Assembly (NCBI GenBank): GCA_013180625.2
Contig: SNVD02006194.1
Coordinates: 1 to 64,000 of the forward strand
Direction: 5' to 3'
DNA: 64,000 bases
From: Boswellia sacra
Lineage: Eukaryota; Streptophyta; Magnoliopsida; Sapindales; Burseraceae
In this document: positions 1 to 12,177 of the stretch, one piece after another
How positions within the stretch are numbered: position 1 is the first letter of the stretch
Layout: each line of letters starts with the position of its first letter
Translations under genes and position numbers: made by a program
The notes under the pieces: model-generated
Database searches by the model: none
Told to the model about the DNA's origin: nothing
What the model saw: the letters and a program-made list of their open reading frames with translations, nothing else

Positions 1-495
1 ATTCTAACTAACTCAATAATTTGCATTCACCCTGATTAACTTGTTAAATGTACAATCGATCCTTCTGTCTTGTAATTATACGCGTAAAATTTTAATTGAT
101 CGATAAAATATAAGCTTTCTCATTTCCGATCGAATGATGGCACGTTTTGGTACCGTTCAGAAGAGTATAAGTGCGTTCTTTTATGAATTCAATATTTCTG
201 TTTTCAATTTAATTTATGAATATGTGGTTGATTTTGAATTATTTTGAATTTTAAAAAGAATATGTGGTTGAGATTGAATGTAAATTGTATTGAAAAATGT
301 GCAGTATAGAAAATAGGATTTGAATTCATAAAAGAATAAGAGTGTAATGAGCTACAGCAAATATGTATTTACAATCGATCGCTGTTGAGACCGTGCGTGC
401 TCGTTGCCTTTTTGGATGATGATACCTGCAAAAAGTAATCCACCTTCGTAAGCCATTCAAGAATCAATTTTCCAGAAAATTTAATAAAGAAAACT
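1..495. other. AT-rich intergenic DNA left of the first copia element
   Basis: No gene is visible. The stretch is AT-rich up to about 370 and somewhat more balanced from 385 to 495, where the boundary with the truncated copia element lies. It contains a small inverted repeat, listed separately. Confidence 0.6.
176..336. repeat. Small inverted repeat, possible MITE remnant
   Basis: A perfect 17-bp arm at 176-192 (TTCTTTTATGAATTCAA) is repeated in inverted orientation at 320-336. The DNA just inside the arms is also loosely complementary. The span of about 160 bp fits a MITE remnant, but no convincing target-site duplication is visible and the family is unknown. Confidence 0.4.
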
Positions 496-2790
496 GTGTG
501 CCTAACTATTACCCAGGCATTCTATGATCTTCATAAAGCACAGAAATCTGTCTTTTCAGGATATACTCTATGGAAAAAATTAGAGAGTATGTATCAAGCC
601 AAGTCAGCACGAAACAAAGCCATCCTGATGAGACGGCTTGTGAACTTGAAGTTGCGGAGCGGAACTCCTGTAGCAGAACATACAAGCGAGTTCCAGAACT
701 TGGTGAATCAGTTGACAGCAGTCGAGTTACAGCTTGGAGACGAGGAACAAGCACTTCTACTTCTCAGTTCTCTTCCAGATTCATGGGAGACACTAGTGGT
801 CTCCATCAGTAATTCAGCACCCGGAGGCAGACTTACCCTATCAATGGTTAAGGAAGCCTTAATGAACGAGGAGGCAAGAAGAAAAGATGCAGGCGCCAGT
901 CAAGATGAAGCCTACATCACAGAGAAGCGAGGAAGACAGTCTCGAGGTGAAGACTGGAGAAGAGGTAGAAGCAAACGCAGAGGCAGATCAAGGGGCAGGT
1001 CATCAGATGGGCGGAGACCCACATACAAGTGCTACAACTGTGGCAAAGAGGGACATTTGAAGAGAAATTGTCGCAGTCTTCGGAAGCAGAACCAGGAGAG
1101 TTCACAGGCACAAAGCAACGAAGAATCACGAGTTACAGTGGTAGAAGATGTAACCATCTGTGCAGAAGAGACGTGCTTCCACACAGCAGATCAAGGAGTA
1201 GAATGGGTCATTGACACAGCAGCTTCCTGCCACGTCACTCCTTGCAGAGAAATCTTCACCACGTACAAAGCAGGAGACTTGGGGATAGTGAAGATGGGAA
1301 ACAACAGCACCGCCAAAATCATGGGAATTGGTGATATTCAATTCCAAACGAACGTTGGATGCAAAATAACTTTGAAGGACGTTCGTCATGTGCCAGATCT
1401 TCGACTCAACTTACTCTCGGTAAAAGCCTTTGATCAGCAAGGTTATGAGAGCTGCTTCACCAACGGTACATGGAAGATGTTGAAAGGGGTCATGGTGGTT
1501 GCTCGAGGTAAATTATGTGATAATCTTTACAGGACTCATGTAAAGATAAACGGAGAGAGCCTTCATGTAGCAGAGCACATGGTACCTCTAGATGTGTGGC
1601 ATAAAAGGCTCGGTCACATGGGTGAAAAGGGTTTATCAACCCTTCAGAAAAAGAAGCTGATCACTGTTTTCAAGGATGCAGCTTCTCATCCTTGCGACTA
1701 TTGTTTGTACGGAAAACAACGGAGGGTGTCATTCAGCTCCTCATCAGTGAAGAAATCAAAGCTATTGGAGCTAGTACACAGTGATGTATGCGGACCTCTT
1801 GAAGTCGAGTCCTTAGGTGGTAAAAGGTATTTCTTGACCTTTATTGATGATGCATCTCGGAAAGTGTGGGTTTATTTTCTCAGGACGAAGGATGAAGTTC
1901 TAGAGAAGTTCAAGGAGTTTCACGCCATGGTAGAACGTGAAACGGATAAGAAATTAAAATGCCTTCGATCAGATAATGGAGGCGAGTATACCTCCAGAAA
2001 GTTCAATGCCTACTGTCGAAGATATGGCATCCGACATGAAAGAACAGTCCCACGCACACCACAACACAATGGAGTGGCCGAGAGGATGAATCGAACCATC
2101 ATGGAACGCGTCAGAAGCATGCTCAGATTGGCTAAGTTACCCAAGCCATTCTGGGGGGAGGCAGTTCGCACCGCCTGTTACTTAATCAACAGAGCACCAT
2201 CGGCACCACTGAACTTCGAGATTCCAGCAAAGGTATGGTCTAACAAAAAGCCCTCCTATAATCATTTGAAAGTGTTTGGTTGTTTAGCCTTCGTACATGT
2301 ATCCAAGGAGCTCAGACAGAAGCTCGATGCAAGAACCGTTCCATGTATCTTCATCGGTTATGGAGATGAAGAATTCGGATACAGATTATGGGATCCCAAA
2401 GAAAAGAAAGTCATCCGGAGCAGAGATGTGGTATTTCACGAAGACCAAACATATGAAGACACTGAAAAGACAACAATATCTACAAATCCCACTAACAGTG
2501 CCCCAGATATTGTTGAAGATTCTACCCCAACACCAAATGCTACAAGAAATGACGAGGTACCAGACGAAGTTCCAGAAGCAGATCAGGAGGAAGAAAATGA
2601 AGAGATTGCTGAGCCAGGGGAGCCACAATCACCTATAGAAGCTGCTGTACCTCCTGGAAATGAAGAACCTCAGCTACGACGATCTGAGCTGAGTGGTCGG
2701 GATTCCGTTCGAGGAGAGCGCAAAGGAGATATCCGGATCAGGAGTACCACACTGCTTTACGATGAGGGGGGAGCCAGAAAGCTTTCATGA
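496..2790 (+). pseudogene. copia gag-protease-integrase region, 5'-truncated
   Basis: About 764 codons are open. In order: a gag core from about residue 25, a CX2CX4HX4C zinc knuckle at about 179-192 after an Arg/Ser-rich stretch, a retropepsin-like protease with the active-site triplet written DTA (about 240), the GAG-pre-integrase HX3-4H...CX2C zinc site near 369-407, and the integrase core with the DDE residues in HSDVCGP (about 430), DNGGEY (about 493) and the Glu of GVAERMNR (about 530). The true gag start is absent and the first codons are probably flanking DNA. The frame stops at 2788-2790 just after a run of G at about 2765-2771, where reverse transcriptase normally follows. Confidence 0.85.
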
Positions 2791-2814
2791 AGTTATTCAT
2801 CCAGACATAAGAAC

Positions 2815-3730
2815 GTGGACGATGCACAATGCACAAGAGAGATGAATTCTCTAGAGAAGAAACAAAACTTAGAAGTGGTCGAACTCCAGAGCGGAAAGAA
2901 GGCACTGAAGAACAAGTGGGTATTCAAGCTCAAGAAAGATGGAACAGGAAAGGTGATAAAGCACCAAGCCCGATTGGTGGTAAAAGGATTCCTTCAGAAG
3001 AAAGGAATTGACTTTGATGAAATATTCTCACCGGTGGTAAAAATGTCCTCAATCCGCTTCATCCTCGGATTAACAGCAAGTCTTGATTTGGAGCTTGAAC
3101 AGATGGATGTGAAGACAGCATTTCTTCATGGAGACTTGCATGAAGAAATCTACATGGAGCAGCCAGAAGGGTTCGAGGTTCAAAAAAAAGAACACCTCGT
3201 GTGCAAGCTCAAAAAGAGCTTGTATGGCCTCAAACAAGCACCAAGGCAATGGTACAAGAAGTTTGACTCCTTCATGGTGAGTCATGGGTACAAAAGAACC
3301 GCTGCAGACCAATGCGTCTACTTTCAGAAACTTCCAGGTGTAGACTTTGTTGCATTAATGTTATATGTGGACGACATGTTGATCGTCGGAAAAGATGCAA
3401 CAAGAATAAAAGCAGCTGAAGAATGAACTATCAAAAACCTTCGATATGAAGGACTTGGGACCAGCTCAGCAAATCTTGGGGATGCACATTCGTCGAGACA
3501 GGAAACAAAAGAAATTATGGCTGTCTCAAGAAAAATATGTTGAACGTGTGATCCAAAGGTTCAACATGGATAGTGCCAAGCGAGTTAGTGTACCACTGGC
3601 TAATCATTTCAAGCTGAGCAAGAGATCATGTCCCTCATCCAAGAAAGAGCTAGAGGACATTGGACGTCGGTACAATTCTTCTGCGGTAGGAAGGTTTGAT
3701 GTATGCCATGGTGTGTACAAGGCCAGATAG
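2815..3730 (+). pseudogene. copia reverse transcriptase, broken
   Basis: The first open segment (2815-3426) carries the copia RT hallmarks NKWVFKLK, the MDVKTAFLHG box with the first catalytic Asp, SLYGLKQAPRQWYKKF, and the YVDDMLIVG active-site box. After a frameshift near 3420 the sequence continues in another frame (3446-3730) with the downstream MKDLGPAQQILGM segment, then stops. Both breaks are visible directly. The enzyme normally copies the element's RNA to DNA; this copy is not functional. Confidence 0.85.
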
Positions 3731-3861
3731 TGGCTCATGCTGTCGGAGTTGGTGAGCAGAATCTTTCCCATCCAGGGAAAGAACATTTGGAGGCAAGTCA
3801 AGTGGATTATCAGATAACATTAAAGGTACTTCGAAGATAGCTGTGTGTTAAGGGGGGGGAG

Positions 3862-4338
3862 ATGAGCCATTCTTGGACAGGCTATACAGATTCAGATATG
3901 GCCGGGAGAACTATCGCTGCAGTAGGAAACTACACAGGTTTTGTTACACTTTTGCCAGGGGGAGTGATCATGCAGGTAAAGATACAGAAGTGTGTTGCGA
4001 TAGCCACGACAGAGGCAGAATACATTGCCGCAGCGGAAGCTGGAAAAGAAATGTTGTGGCTGAAGCGATTTCTCCAAGAACTGGGGATTGAGCAAAAGGA
4101 GTATAAAGTACACTGTGACAGTCAAAGTGCTCTGGATTTGAGCAAGAATTCAGTGTACCATTCTCGAACGAAGCATATCGACATCCGCTATCATTGGATA
4201 CGAGAGGTGATGGACAAGCAACTGTTGAAACTAGTGAAGATCCATACTAAAGAGAATCCAGCCGACATGTAAACAAAAGTGGTCACCAGAGACAAGCTAG
4301 AACTATGCAGAGACATAGTTGGATTAGAAGCTGTCTAA
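3862..4338 (+). pseudogene. copia RNase H remnant
   Basis: Copia RNase H motifs are present: YTDSDMAG, the TTEAEYIAA box, CDSQSALDLSKN and the RTKHIDIRYHWIRE tail. The codons normally between RT and this domain (3731-3861) are scrambled. A stop at 4270-4272 interrupts the final ADM-TKVVTRDKLELC segment, which then stays in frame to about 4338. Confidence 0.8.
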
Positions 4339-4347
4339 GTACTTTTG

Positions 4348-4726
4348 TTGTTACTCCCTTTCACATGGGATGGAGGGGTTCTCAGAATTCTAGAATTCTG
4401 AGCTCATGCATGACATGCATGGCTTCCAGAATCCCTCCCATGTGAATGCATTGAAAGTCAAAGGTAGGTGGCCAAATTTGATTTGAATTTGTATGCAGAA
4501 TTTTCCCTATAAATATGGGACGAATTCTGCCTTGTTTATGCATCAGAGAGATTCCAGAGAGAGTCCAGAGTCTAAACCAGAGAGTTTAGGATTGAGAGAG
4601 AGAGCCAGGAGAGCTCCAGAATTATTTAGGGGAGTTTTTTGTGTAATTCTTGTACATTAATTTTCCCTGTTAATACAAGTTAATTTTCTCCCAAATTCTG
4701 TTCTGAGTTCTTATTACATCCCAACA
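4348..4726 (+). repeat. Candidate 3' LTR of the first copia element
   Basis: The region follows the end of pol and runs from a TG at 4348 to a CA at 4726, the usual LTR termini. It has a TATA-like CTATAAATA at about 4508-4516, then a purine-rich GAGAGAG leader. A GGGATGGAGGGG purine tract at about 4367-4379 could instead be the polypurine tract, in which case the LTR starts near 4380. There is no second LTR to compare with, so the ends are uncertain. Confidence 0.5.
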
Positions 4727-6306
4727 TCTACGAAACAATAACATGCAAATGCAACCCAAGGAACCCAAGATGGCAGATTCTAGCATTAATATCGCTATGG
4801 GTGGAAACAAAAGCTCAGGCGGCCCAACTCTGCAGGAGGTTGTTCATATTCGATAAGAAGAAAGTTCATGTGTTGAGAAGAACTACAAGTCTCATTCACC
4901 ACAGAGTTAAGATTTCACATAGAATTAAATCTATTTTCTTTAATTTCATTCTACCTTCACATAATATAGATTAAAAATACAAAGAGTAAGATAAAATTAT
5001 GACAGATATGTTAAAAGTACAATTCTATTTATTTAATATATTTACATAATTTTGTCTAAATATAAATTTTACATACGGATTTGTTAACAATATTTTTGAA
5101 GTAAATTAATAGATGTCCGGAGTAGTTTTTTGGATACAAATAGCCCCACCCAATAGTAAAATATTCAAAAATAAAAGATTACGAAATATTCGTAATTTTC
5201 TTATAATGAATATTTTTCTAACGGCCGTTTAAATCAGAAGAGTTTATATATATTACTGTTAAGGGCGACGTTGTTACATAATCTATCTCAAATTCTAATA
5301 ACAAATAAAAAAACCAGAAATCTAAAGTAAAATTAAAGCAAATCCATCTAATCTTGAGTAAGATCAATTACCTATATTTAATGGCTAACTTGGCTTATGA
5401 TGGTAGCCATGTCATTATCCAAGTTAGAAATATTGGAAAATCTTCCTCCACCACAGTGAATTTTAATTAATCCAAATAGCCAGGATCTTACATTGGAAAA
5501 ATTAAGAAGAAAAAGTCCTGAAGCAAATCAATTTAAAAATCAGGTAATAAATCCTTAAAGTCCCATCATGTAGATTTGAATGTCAACGCTTAATATCCTA
5601 CCAGTTAAATTTAGAAAATGGCCAGGCAACTTGATGAAATCCTTAACTTGCTGGGAGACAAATCTTGGTGCCTACAGTTTGGCCATTTACAGAAGCAATT
5701 GCATAAACCATGAGTATCCAAATCCAGCACAACCCAAAATAAGAAATAACCATCATCTACTTCTACTAGTGTGAAATCATTGCGTAGTGCACTGAATCAT
5801 TTACAGGAGATTTTGTCTACTGAATAAGGGGATCAAACTTCAGGTTCATAATATATAGTAGCATATAATAATGAGATTCATAATCTAAATTAAGGATTAG
5901 TAAAGTTTTTTTTATTTGCATATGTGATGTGATACTTGGGTTAGACTAAGAAACTAAAGCAGCCTAAACTCTAAAACCCTATTATATTTAGAAGCAACAA
6001 CTAAGTGTAGAATCTAAAGGATATATGTGAAGACCTATCAAAAGGCAGCCTAGAGAAACGAAGTGATAGCTGTATAATATGATTCATCATTGCTACCTGA
6101 TGAGTTTGGCAGACAACGCTGAGATGTATTACATTTTCCCATTAGCTCTTCCTTTACCTTTTCTTTTTACTTAATGTAGTAGAAACATTTCATTTCTAAA
6201 TTAGGTTTGATTGATTGACTATTGATTTTGGTTTCCTTGGCTTCTCTTCGTTGATTTTAGGAAGATTATTAATTATCTTGCTTTGTGTCTTGCCATCTCT
6301 ATTTTT
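4727..6306. other. Intergenic DNA, no gene seen
   Basis: The sequence is AT-rich, with only short, non-conserved open frames such as 5580-5774. The first 130 bases after the LTR look more coding-like than the rest and may be element-derived. Nothing else is recognised. Confidence 0.5.
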
Positions 6307-6495
6307 ATAATAATATTAATACACCTATAACCTATTTACGATCAACTTTTCCTCCAACTTGAGCTAACAAAATCCTACTAAAAATATATAATTATCGTTT
6401 TTTATTTTTGTATTTTTCCTCGTCTAATAAATTTTTATCAACTCAGGTTGTGAGAAGTGTTGGTTGTAAATTGGTTGTAAGTGTAGTATTACTCT
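6307..6495. mobile_element. MITE, copy 1 of a family seen twice in the window
   Basis: Imperfect terminal inverted repeats of about 60 bp face each other. The left end reads into ACACCTATAACC; the right end, reverse-complemented, begins AGAGTAATACTACACTTACA. The same terminal sequence occurs at 24628-24806. The non-coding interior and size of about 190 bp fit a MITE, possibly hAT-like, but the target duplication is not clear. Confidence 0.5.
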
Positions 6496-9375
6496 ATTCA
6501 TAAAGACCTTGTTAGTTGACTAGAAATATATTTCAATATATATTTATAAATAAATAACATTATTTTTTATGAATGGATTAAAGGTGTGGTATTATTTTTT
6601 GAATTTTATGAATGGAATCATATAAGATAAAAAGGGGAAAATATCGGCCGACTCTTTATTCGCCAAAACAATCAGAAAAACCCCAGCTGTTACTCTTCGT
6701 GCCTCCGTTAAATTGTCCAATCCCTCATGCGGGTGATTGTAGTTACCTATTTGTCCTTTATCGCCTTATAGCCCAGACTCCAATGTCAAACCTGTAACAT
6801 GTCTAAAGTAACTATTACATTTGAATTATTTAATTTCTTACCCCCCAAACAAAAAGATAAATAAATAAAAGCTCTTCCATTAATTCTTTAGTTCCAAAAA
6901 AAAAAATCAATTCAAGCCTCCTTCATTAATTTCTTTAATCCCAACTAAAATAATAATAATAAACTCAATCCTCCTCCATGAATTTCTTGATTCCAAAATT
7001 TAAAAAAATGATTATTTTTCCGGCTACATATGTTCTAATTCATAGATGTAATCTAAGGTGGGGTTTTATGTTATTGTTGTTGGTGGCGTGTTGGAAGGGT
7101 TGTGATGAAGATGTGGTTCTCCTAGACAGCGGCTTTATGTTGGGAAGGAGGGTTGTATGCTAATAATCTATTACTGTAAATATTAATGGGATAATATTAA
7201 TGGCCACTATAATATAATATCAATATTTTGATTGAGCAGTAACAATTGTTTATTTGCCTTAGTAAGTTATATTAATCACTTGTTAAAGTAATAATACAGT
7301 GTATGATTGTTAATTTCCTTCGCTCACTACAAATAAGTTATTTTCTTTTATATAATATCGGTCTAATATCAATTTAAAAACATTAAAATAATAATATTAT
7401 TATTTAATAATGCATCTTTATAAACATGAGTAACGAATGCAATGTTTAATTAAATCAATAGATTCATTAATAGCTTATTAACATTCAACAAAGAGATTTT
7501 AAATTGTTATAAATCTATGTTTGCTTTTGAAAATAACGTTAAATAATAATCCTAATCTTTATTCTTTTTAATATTATTATTGTAATTAATCAGCTAACAC
7601 ATAGCTCCAGCATTACCAAATTATATAGTAAAAGGCCAATAACATAAATATCTCCCTTGAGGTTTACTTAAATCTCGTATATCCACATCTAATTTTAAAA
7701 ATCTCACATATCTTCCCTCATCATTGTGAACAGTTAAAAATTTTATTAAAAAATATAAAATTTTCAAATTATCATAGTTGACGATTCAAAAATATTTAAA
7801 ATTTTAATAAAAAAATCTAAAACTTATTAATAGTCTTTTATCATCACTATCTCTAAAAGTTTTAAAAAAATTGCTACGAAAATAAATGATACATAAACTT
7901 AAAACAAAACTTTTTATTAAAAAATTACATTGAAATCATTTATTAAAATCTTAAAATAATAAGGTTTGTCCCATTTACATCTATGAAAATTATCTTATAA
8001 AGTTTAAGTTTTTCAAGGCAACTTCTTTAATTTTCTAATTTAAATTTTTGGATTTCTATAACTTTAAATATTTTTAATAACCAATCAAGGGTAATTTAAA
8101 AAATATATATTTTTAACATAAATTTTTAAAGATTACTAACAGACATGAGAGATATAAAATTTTTAGAATAAAGTAGTCATATAGAATTTCGACAAACCTC
8201 AACAGATTTCGTGGAATTGACCTTGTGTGTATAAAGCTAAGTAGATGGCTTTTTCTAGTGCATAGGATGGGATGGCCCAAAAGAATGCAATCTGTACTGC
8301 TTTGTTAGTGCATTATAACGTGATTGGAACTAAAAAAGATTTTTTTTTTAAAAAATCATAAAATTGATATTAACGTACATCAAATAATGGGTTTACTTCG
8401 TAGGCGGGGACCAATAAGTGATAAGTCTTTTACGAAGTACATAATTTGCTTTGGCTTTTAGATTGTGGTTGAAAATAGCCACTATTTGGAATACAGTTTT
8501 GCTACAGTAACAATAATTGAACCTCGTTACAATTTATAATAAGTTAAATAATGAGTAAGGTGAATCTCATTTCAAATTACGATTTATAATAGATTTAGAT
8601 TATCGGAACTCAAATTTTGGTATTAATTATATATCTTTTTTTACCAATACATTACTATAGATAAATAATTATCAATTATTATTTGTTATATCATGTAATA
8701 AGTTTAATTTTTTTATATATTATAAATCTATGTTTTATACTACTGTTGATTTCTTACATATTTTAATGATTAATATTTATAAGAAGTGTAATTTTCATTA
8801 AGAATAATTTTCAATTTTTAATGAAGAAGAAGGAAAAGGCTTTGGTTAATCCATAGCCAATTAGCCACCCTAGCATTTGGAAAACAGAAACTATCTTTTA
8901 CATTTTTTTCAAAAAATAAAAGAAACTAGACCAATAAAACTAAGCATATTAATTTACATAAAATTTAACATGAATCCAAAAATAAAAAAATATGAAAATA
9001 TATTTTTTTAAATTTTATAAAAACAGATTTATTCTACTGATTCTGAAGCTCTTCAATTTAATTTTTCCATCACTTTAAATTTCAATGGGGTATTTTTTTC
9101 TAGTTGATTTCTTTTAGAGTCCTTAACTAACTCTAAACCCTTTTTTTATTTCAACTATTTGTAACTCTTTTTTAATATCAAAAAAATGAATGTCCTTTTT
9201 ATTGTTAAAGTATAGAATATAATTTGTATATAATGCACGATATAGTCAGACAAATTACACGATGAGTCGTACAAAATTTTTGAGATCTGTAATTTTGTAC
9301 AATCCCATCATGAGTTATGCAAAATTTTCAAAGCCATTCTTTTATTCGATAGAGTCGTGAAATTACACGACTATG
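6496..9375. other. AT-rich intergenic DNA, no gene seen
   Basis: The region is very AT-rich, with many homopolymer runs. Short open frames at 6612-6797 and 6978-7163 have no recognisable product. I see no RNA gene. A fragment near 6570-6600 resembles the terminus of the adjacent MITE. Confidence 0.5.
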
Positions 9376-9459
9376 TTATGCAATATAATAACTATATTTT
9401 TAATATTATTGACAATTATGCAATATAATAACTATATTTTTAATATTATTGACAATTAT
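9376..9459. repeat. Tandem duplication of a 40-bp unit
   Basis: Two consecutive copies of a 40-bp AT-rich unit lie at 9376-9415 and 9416-9455, with the match continuing to 9459. They appear identical, so the duplication is probably recent. Confidence 0.85.
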
Positions 9460-10863
9460 TTTACAAGATAATTTTGTAACTTACACGACATAAATATACA
9501 AAACATCCGAGATCTAATTTTTTTTTTTTACGAAACTAACCTACACAATTGCACAACTATATCGTGCAAAAAATAGTACATATAATCTAATTTCGTTATT
9601 TTCAAAACTATTAAGAATATTTTATTTTTTTCTTTTCAAAACTGGGGTTTTAGTTATAGATAGTTAATGGGCGACCCAAGGGATTATTTGGTAAAATTTT
9701 GCCCATTTCAAGTCGTCCCTTTAAATTTTCTAAGTTTCTTCAAACAATTTCAGTATTAAATGCCTTCAATATTAAAAACACAACCCAAGAAAAGAGAAGC
9801 CTTCAAAACACACTAGTTCGCAAACAACAATAGAAACTTGCAAGAACAGCTCTCCAATAATACATTGATTGAAAACAAAACAAATACATACATAAAATGG
9901 ATGGTAGGACAAGAAGAAGAAGAGCCACCACTACACCAATGAAGAGCCAAGGTAGCAGATTGACTTATTTTAACTCTCCCTGGCAAGTATGAGCAGCAGA
10001 TCCACCACATGAACTCTATCCACTTATTGATACATACACATACATAGCTGACAAAGCAAGCTCACACAAGACTAGACTAGACTAAACTAGTCATAAGAAA
10101 CTTTACCAATAAACAGCTAAAGCACAAGGTACCAATAGCAAGGATGGCTAGAATTCTACATCCACATGTGAATGAAGGCTCAAAGATGACATGACATGAT
10201 GAAGAGATGGACCCCAAGAGAATAGCATGAGAATGGAAGATGCTCCCCATCTCTTCTGCAGTTTTTTGGCTGAGAGTAAACATTTATTTTTGTTTATTTT
10301 TTTCTGCATACTTTATAGAGATTAATACCAACATGATGTGATTTAAGGGTAAAGGGCAAAGACAAAAGCATAACATCAAGAAGGGAAAGAGAAGGTGGAA
10401 GGCGGGTCCCAAGTTTACCTAACGCGCATGCACTAAATCCATGGAGGTTCTCAATACACCTACTAAGAAAAGGGTCCTCAATTAACAACACAAAGCACCA
10501 CTATACTATCACCTTCCATGCGTTCAAATCTTTGTGACTTTTCTTCAATAAATCTCACCAAAAAGCTAAGAGGATAATCATTTCTGGTCAACAAACAAAA
10601 CTCCATTTTTTCTTCACCTCTCGCAAGCAAAGGGTAATATCATCCCCATTACTTGTTTCCTTTTTCCTTTATTAGCCCATTATATACAGTCCTTGACAGA
10701 GAAAAAGATCAAATGAGGACCCACAAAACCAAAGTTATTGTAGTGGTTCCAAATTCATCAATCATTCAAGCCAAGAATTCTTGGGTTAACACCTTTCCAA
10801 CCTCCTTTACACCCACTAACCAACATTACTACTATGGCAGAAGGGAGTGCAACATAATGGTAG
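9460..10863. other. Downstream flank of the SAC51-like gene
   Basis: This covers the 3' side of the minus-strand bHLH gene. The part nearest the stop codon must include its 3' UTR, but no poly(A) site can be fixed by eye. The part from about 9800 is less AT-rich than the DNA to its left and may be transcribed. Minus-strand open frames at 9813-10010, 10077-10283 and 10294-10491 are short and unlike known proteins. Confidence 0.4.
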
Positions 10864-11937
10864 CTACACTCCCAAAGCCTTGGCTTTAAGCTTTAACAAC
10901 TGCAGGTAATCTATGGCTTCATCAAAAACCGACAATGGGTCCTTCCCCTTTGCACCAGGAATTATACTCCGCAGAATTCTTAACGTCTTGTGTATCTTGT
11001 CCATTCTTGACCGCTTGTTACTCATAATGGAACCCGCTTCCTCTCTTTGAGTTTCACCATTAGCGTAGCTCGACTCTGCATCATTGTCATACTTGCGGGT
11101 TTCTTCCAATTTCACTGAAAACGCACGGTCAGTTTGTGAGGATTTTCTGTACCTCCCATCAAGCAATTTCTGCCTTTTGTTTGGGCCATCAGAGCTAGCA
11201 ACTTCCTCTGAAATTTCCAACATATAATATTTGTGCTTCACATAGTTTCCTTCAGTTGCAATTGGAGAGTGACCAGTGCTCTTTACTTCATCATCATCAT
11301 CATTATCACTATCCTCACTATTTTCATCAGAATAAAGCAAGGCATTGATTTCTTCAGTGTCTTCATGCATCTCACTCTCTTCACCGCTAACATTATTCTC
11401 ATCACATTCCTCATGAAAAATAGGCTTCACTGGCTTAAACAGATCGGTTTTAATTGCCTGCTCCTGTTGCAGACCACAACCAGAAACTAGTTTTCTAACA
11501 GCCACAGATGGATTCAAGACAGAAGGGCAGACACGGTTATAAATTAACCGCGTTTGATTTCCTGACTGGTCAAAAACTAAGAATCCCTTCTGTGAAGACC
11601 CAGGCACGACATTTGGTCTGGCCTCCCCATTGAACCCACAAGTAAAAGCAGATTGCTTTTCAATGAGATTTGGGTACACATCTGGAGCCAAAGTACAGAA
11701 GCGAGGGGGCAAAACCTGAAGCAACTTATGAACTCCATTTGTTTGTTCCATCCTCAATGTTGCTAATCCAGGTGCTGGAAACCCTGGCAATGCCACATTT
11801 GTAGGCAACATGTAAGTCCCAGGATTTGCACATGGCGGCAAACACTCTGGTTGCCCAGGTTCAAGCAATGTGCTCATGCAATTCAAATCAAGCAATTGCT
11901 GCTGAGAATTAAACCAAGATTCGCGGGCCTTAACCAT
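10864..11937 (-). CDS. SAC51: SAC51-like bHLH transcription factor
   Basis: The 357-aa product has an acidic Asp/Glu/Ser/Asn-rich middle and a C-terminal bHLH domain (about residues 308-357) containing SRMDKIHKTLRILRSIIPGA and a helix-2 DEAIDYLQLL segment. This non-canonical bHLH belongs to the SAC51/SACL (bHLH143/145) group, linked in Arabidopsis to thermospermine-controlled repression of xylem differentiation. The open frame extends upstream to 12081, but the start at 11937 is chosen because the added codons lie in a likely intron (donor AAG|GTATGT at 12053/12052, acceptor AACAG at 11955) and this is the first AUG after the leader's conserved uORF in the spliced mRNA. A conserved uORF upstream strongly supports the family call and implies translational control. 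Confidence 0.88.
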   Translation of the reverse strand: MVKARESWFNSQQQLLDLNCMSTLLEPGQPECLPPCANPGTYMLPTNVALPGFPAPGLATLRMEQTNGVHKLLQVLPPRFCTLAPDVYPNLIEKQSAFTCGFNGEARPNVVPGSSQKGFLVFDQSGNQTRLIYNRVCPSVLNPSVAVRKLVSGCGLQQEQAIKTDLFKPVKPIFHEECDENNVSGEESEMHEDTEEINALLYSDENSEDSDNDDDDEVKSTGHSPIATEGNYVKHKYYMLEISEEVASSDGPNKRQKLLDGRYRKSSQTDRAFSVKLEETRKYDNDAESSYANGETQREEAGSIMSNKRSRMDKIHKTLRILRSIIPGAKGKDPLSVFDEAIDYLQLLKLKAKALGV

Positions 11938-12177
11938 CCAACCAAAACAAGAACCTGTTAACAGGACAATAAAGCATGGCTGCTTAAAAACCAATTGTGG
12001 AAGATTGCACAAAAATATAGCTGAAACACCAGCAAGACATTGGCAAACATACCTTGAGATGGCTAGTGCAGAATTTTGCAATATTCAATTACTTGTCACT
12101 TCTTCAGGAAAAAAGAACAAAAGGAAAAAACTAAGAATTCCAGCTCTGATACTTATCAACACAGAAGCAGAATCTAC

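Larger units (their letters stand above)
496..4726 (+). mobile_element. Truncated Ty1/copia retrotransposon (Tork-like)
   Basis: The element reads gag, protease, integrase, reverse transcriptase, RNase H on the plus strand, the copia order, followed by a candidate 3' LTR. The start of gag, the primer-binding site and the 5' LTR are missing, so it is 5'-truncated near 490. The coding sequence is broken by a stop at 2788-2790, frame changes near 3420 and 3730-3860, and a stop at 4270-4272 after which sense codons continue to the terminal stop ending at 4338. The gag and integrase style resembles the Tork (TNT1-94-like) lineage; this assignment is from memory. It cannot move by itself. Confidence 0.85.

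Noticed and set aside
10100..10290. Possible microRNA precursor on the minus strand downstream of the bHLH gene
   Set aside because: Some short complementary words were seen but no convincing hairpin and no known miRNA sequence.
11938..12081. 48 extra N-terminal codons on the bHLH frame
   Set aside because: They lie largely in an intron with good donor and acceptor sites and are not part of the SAC51 family.
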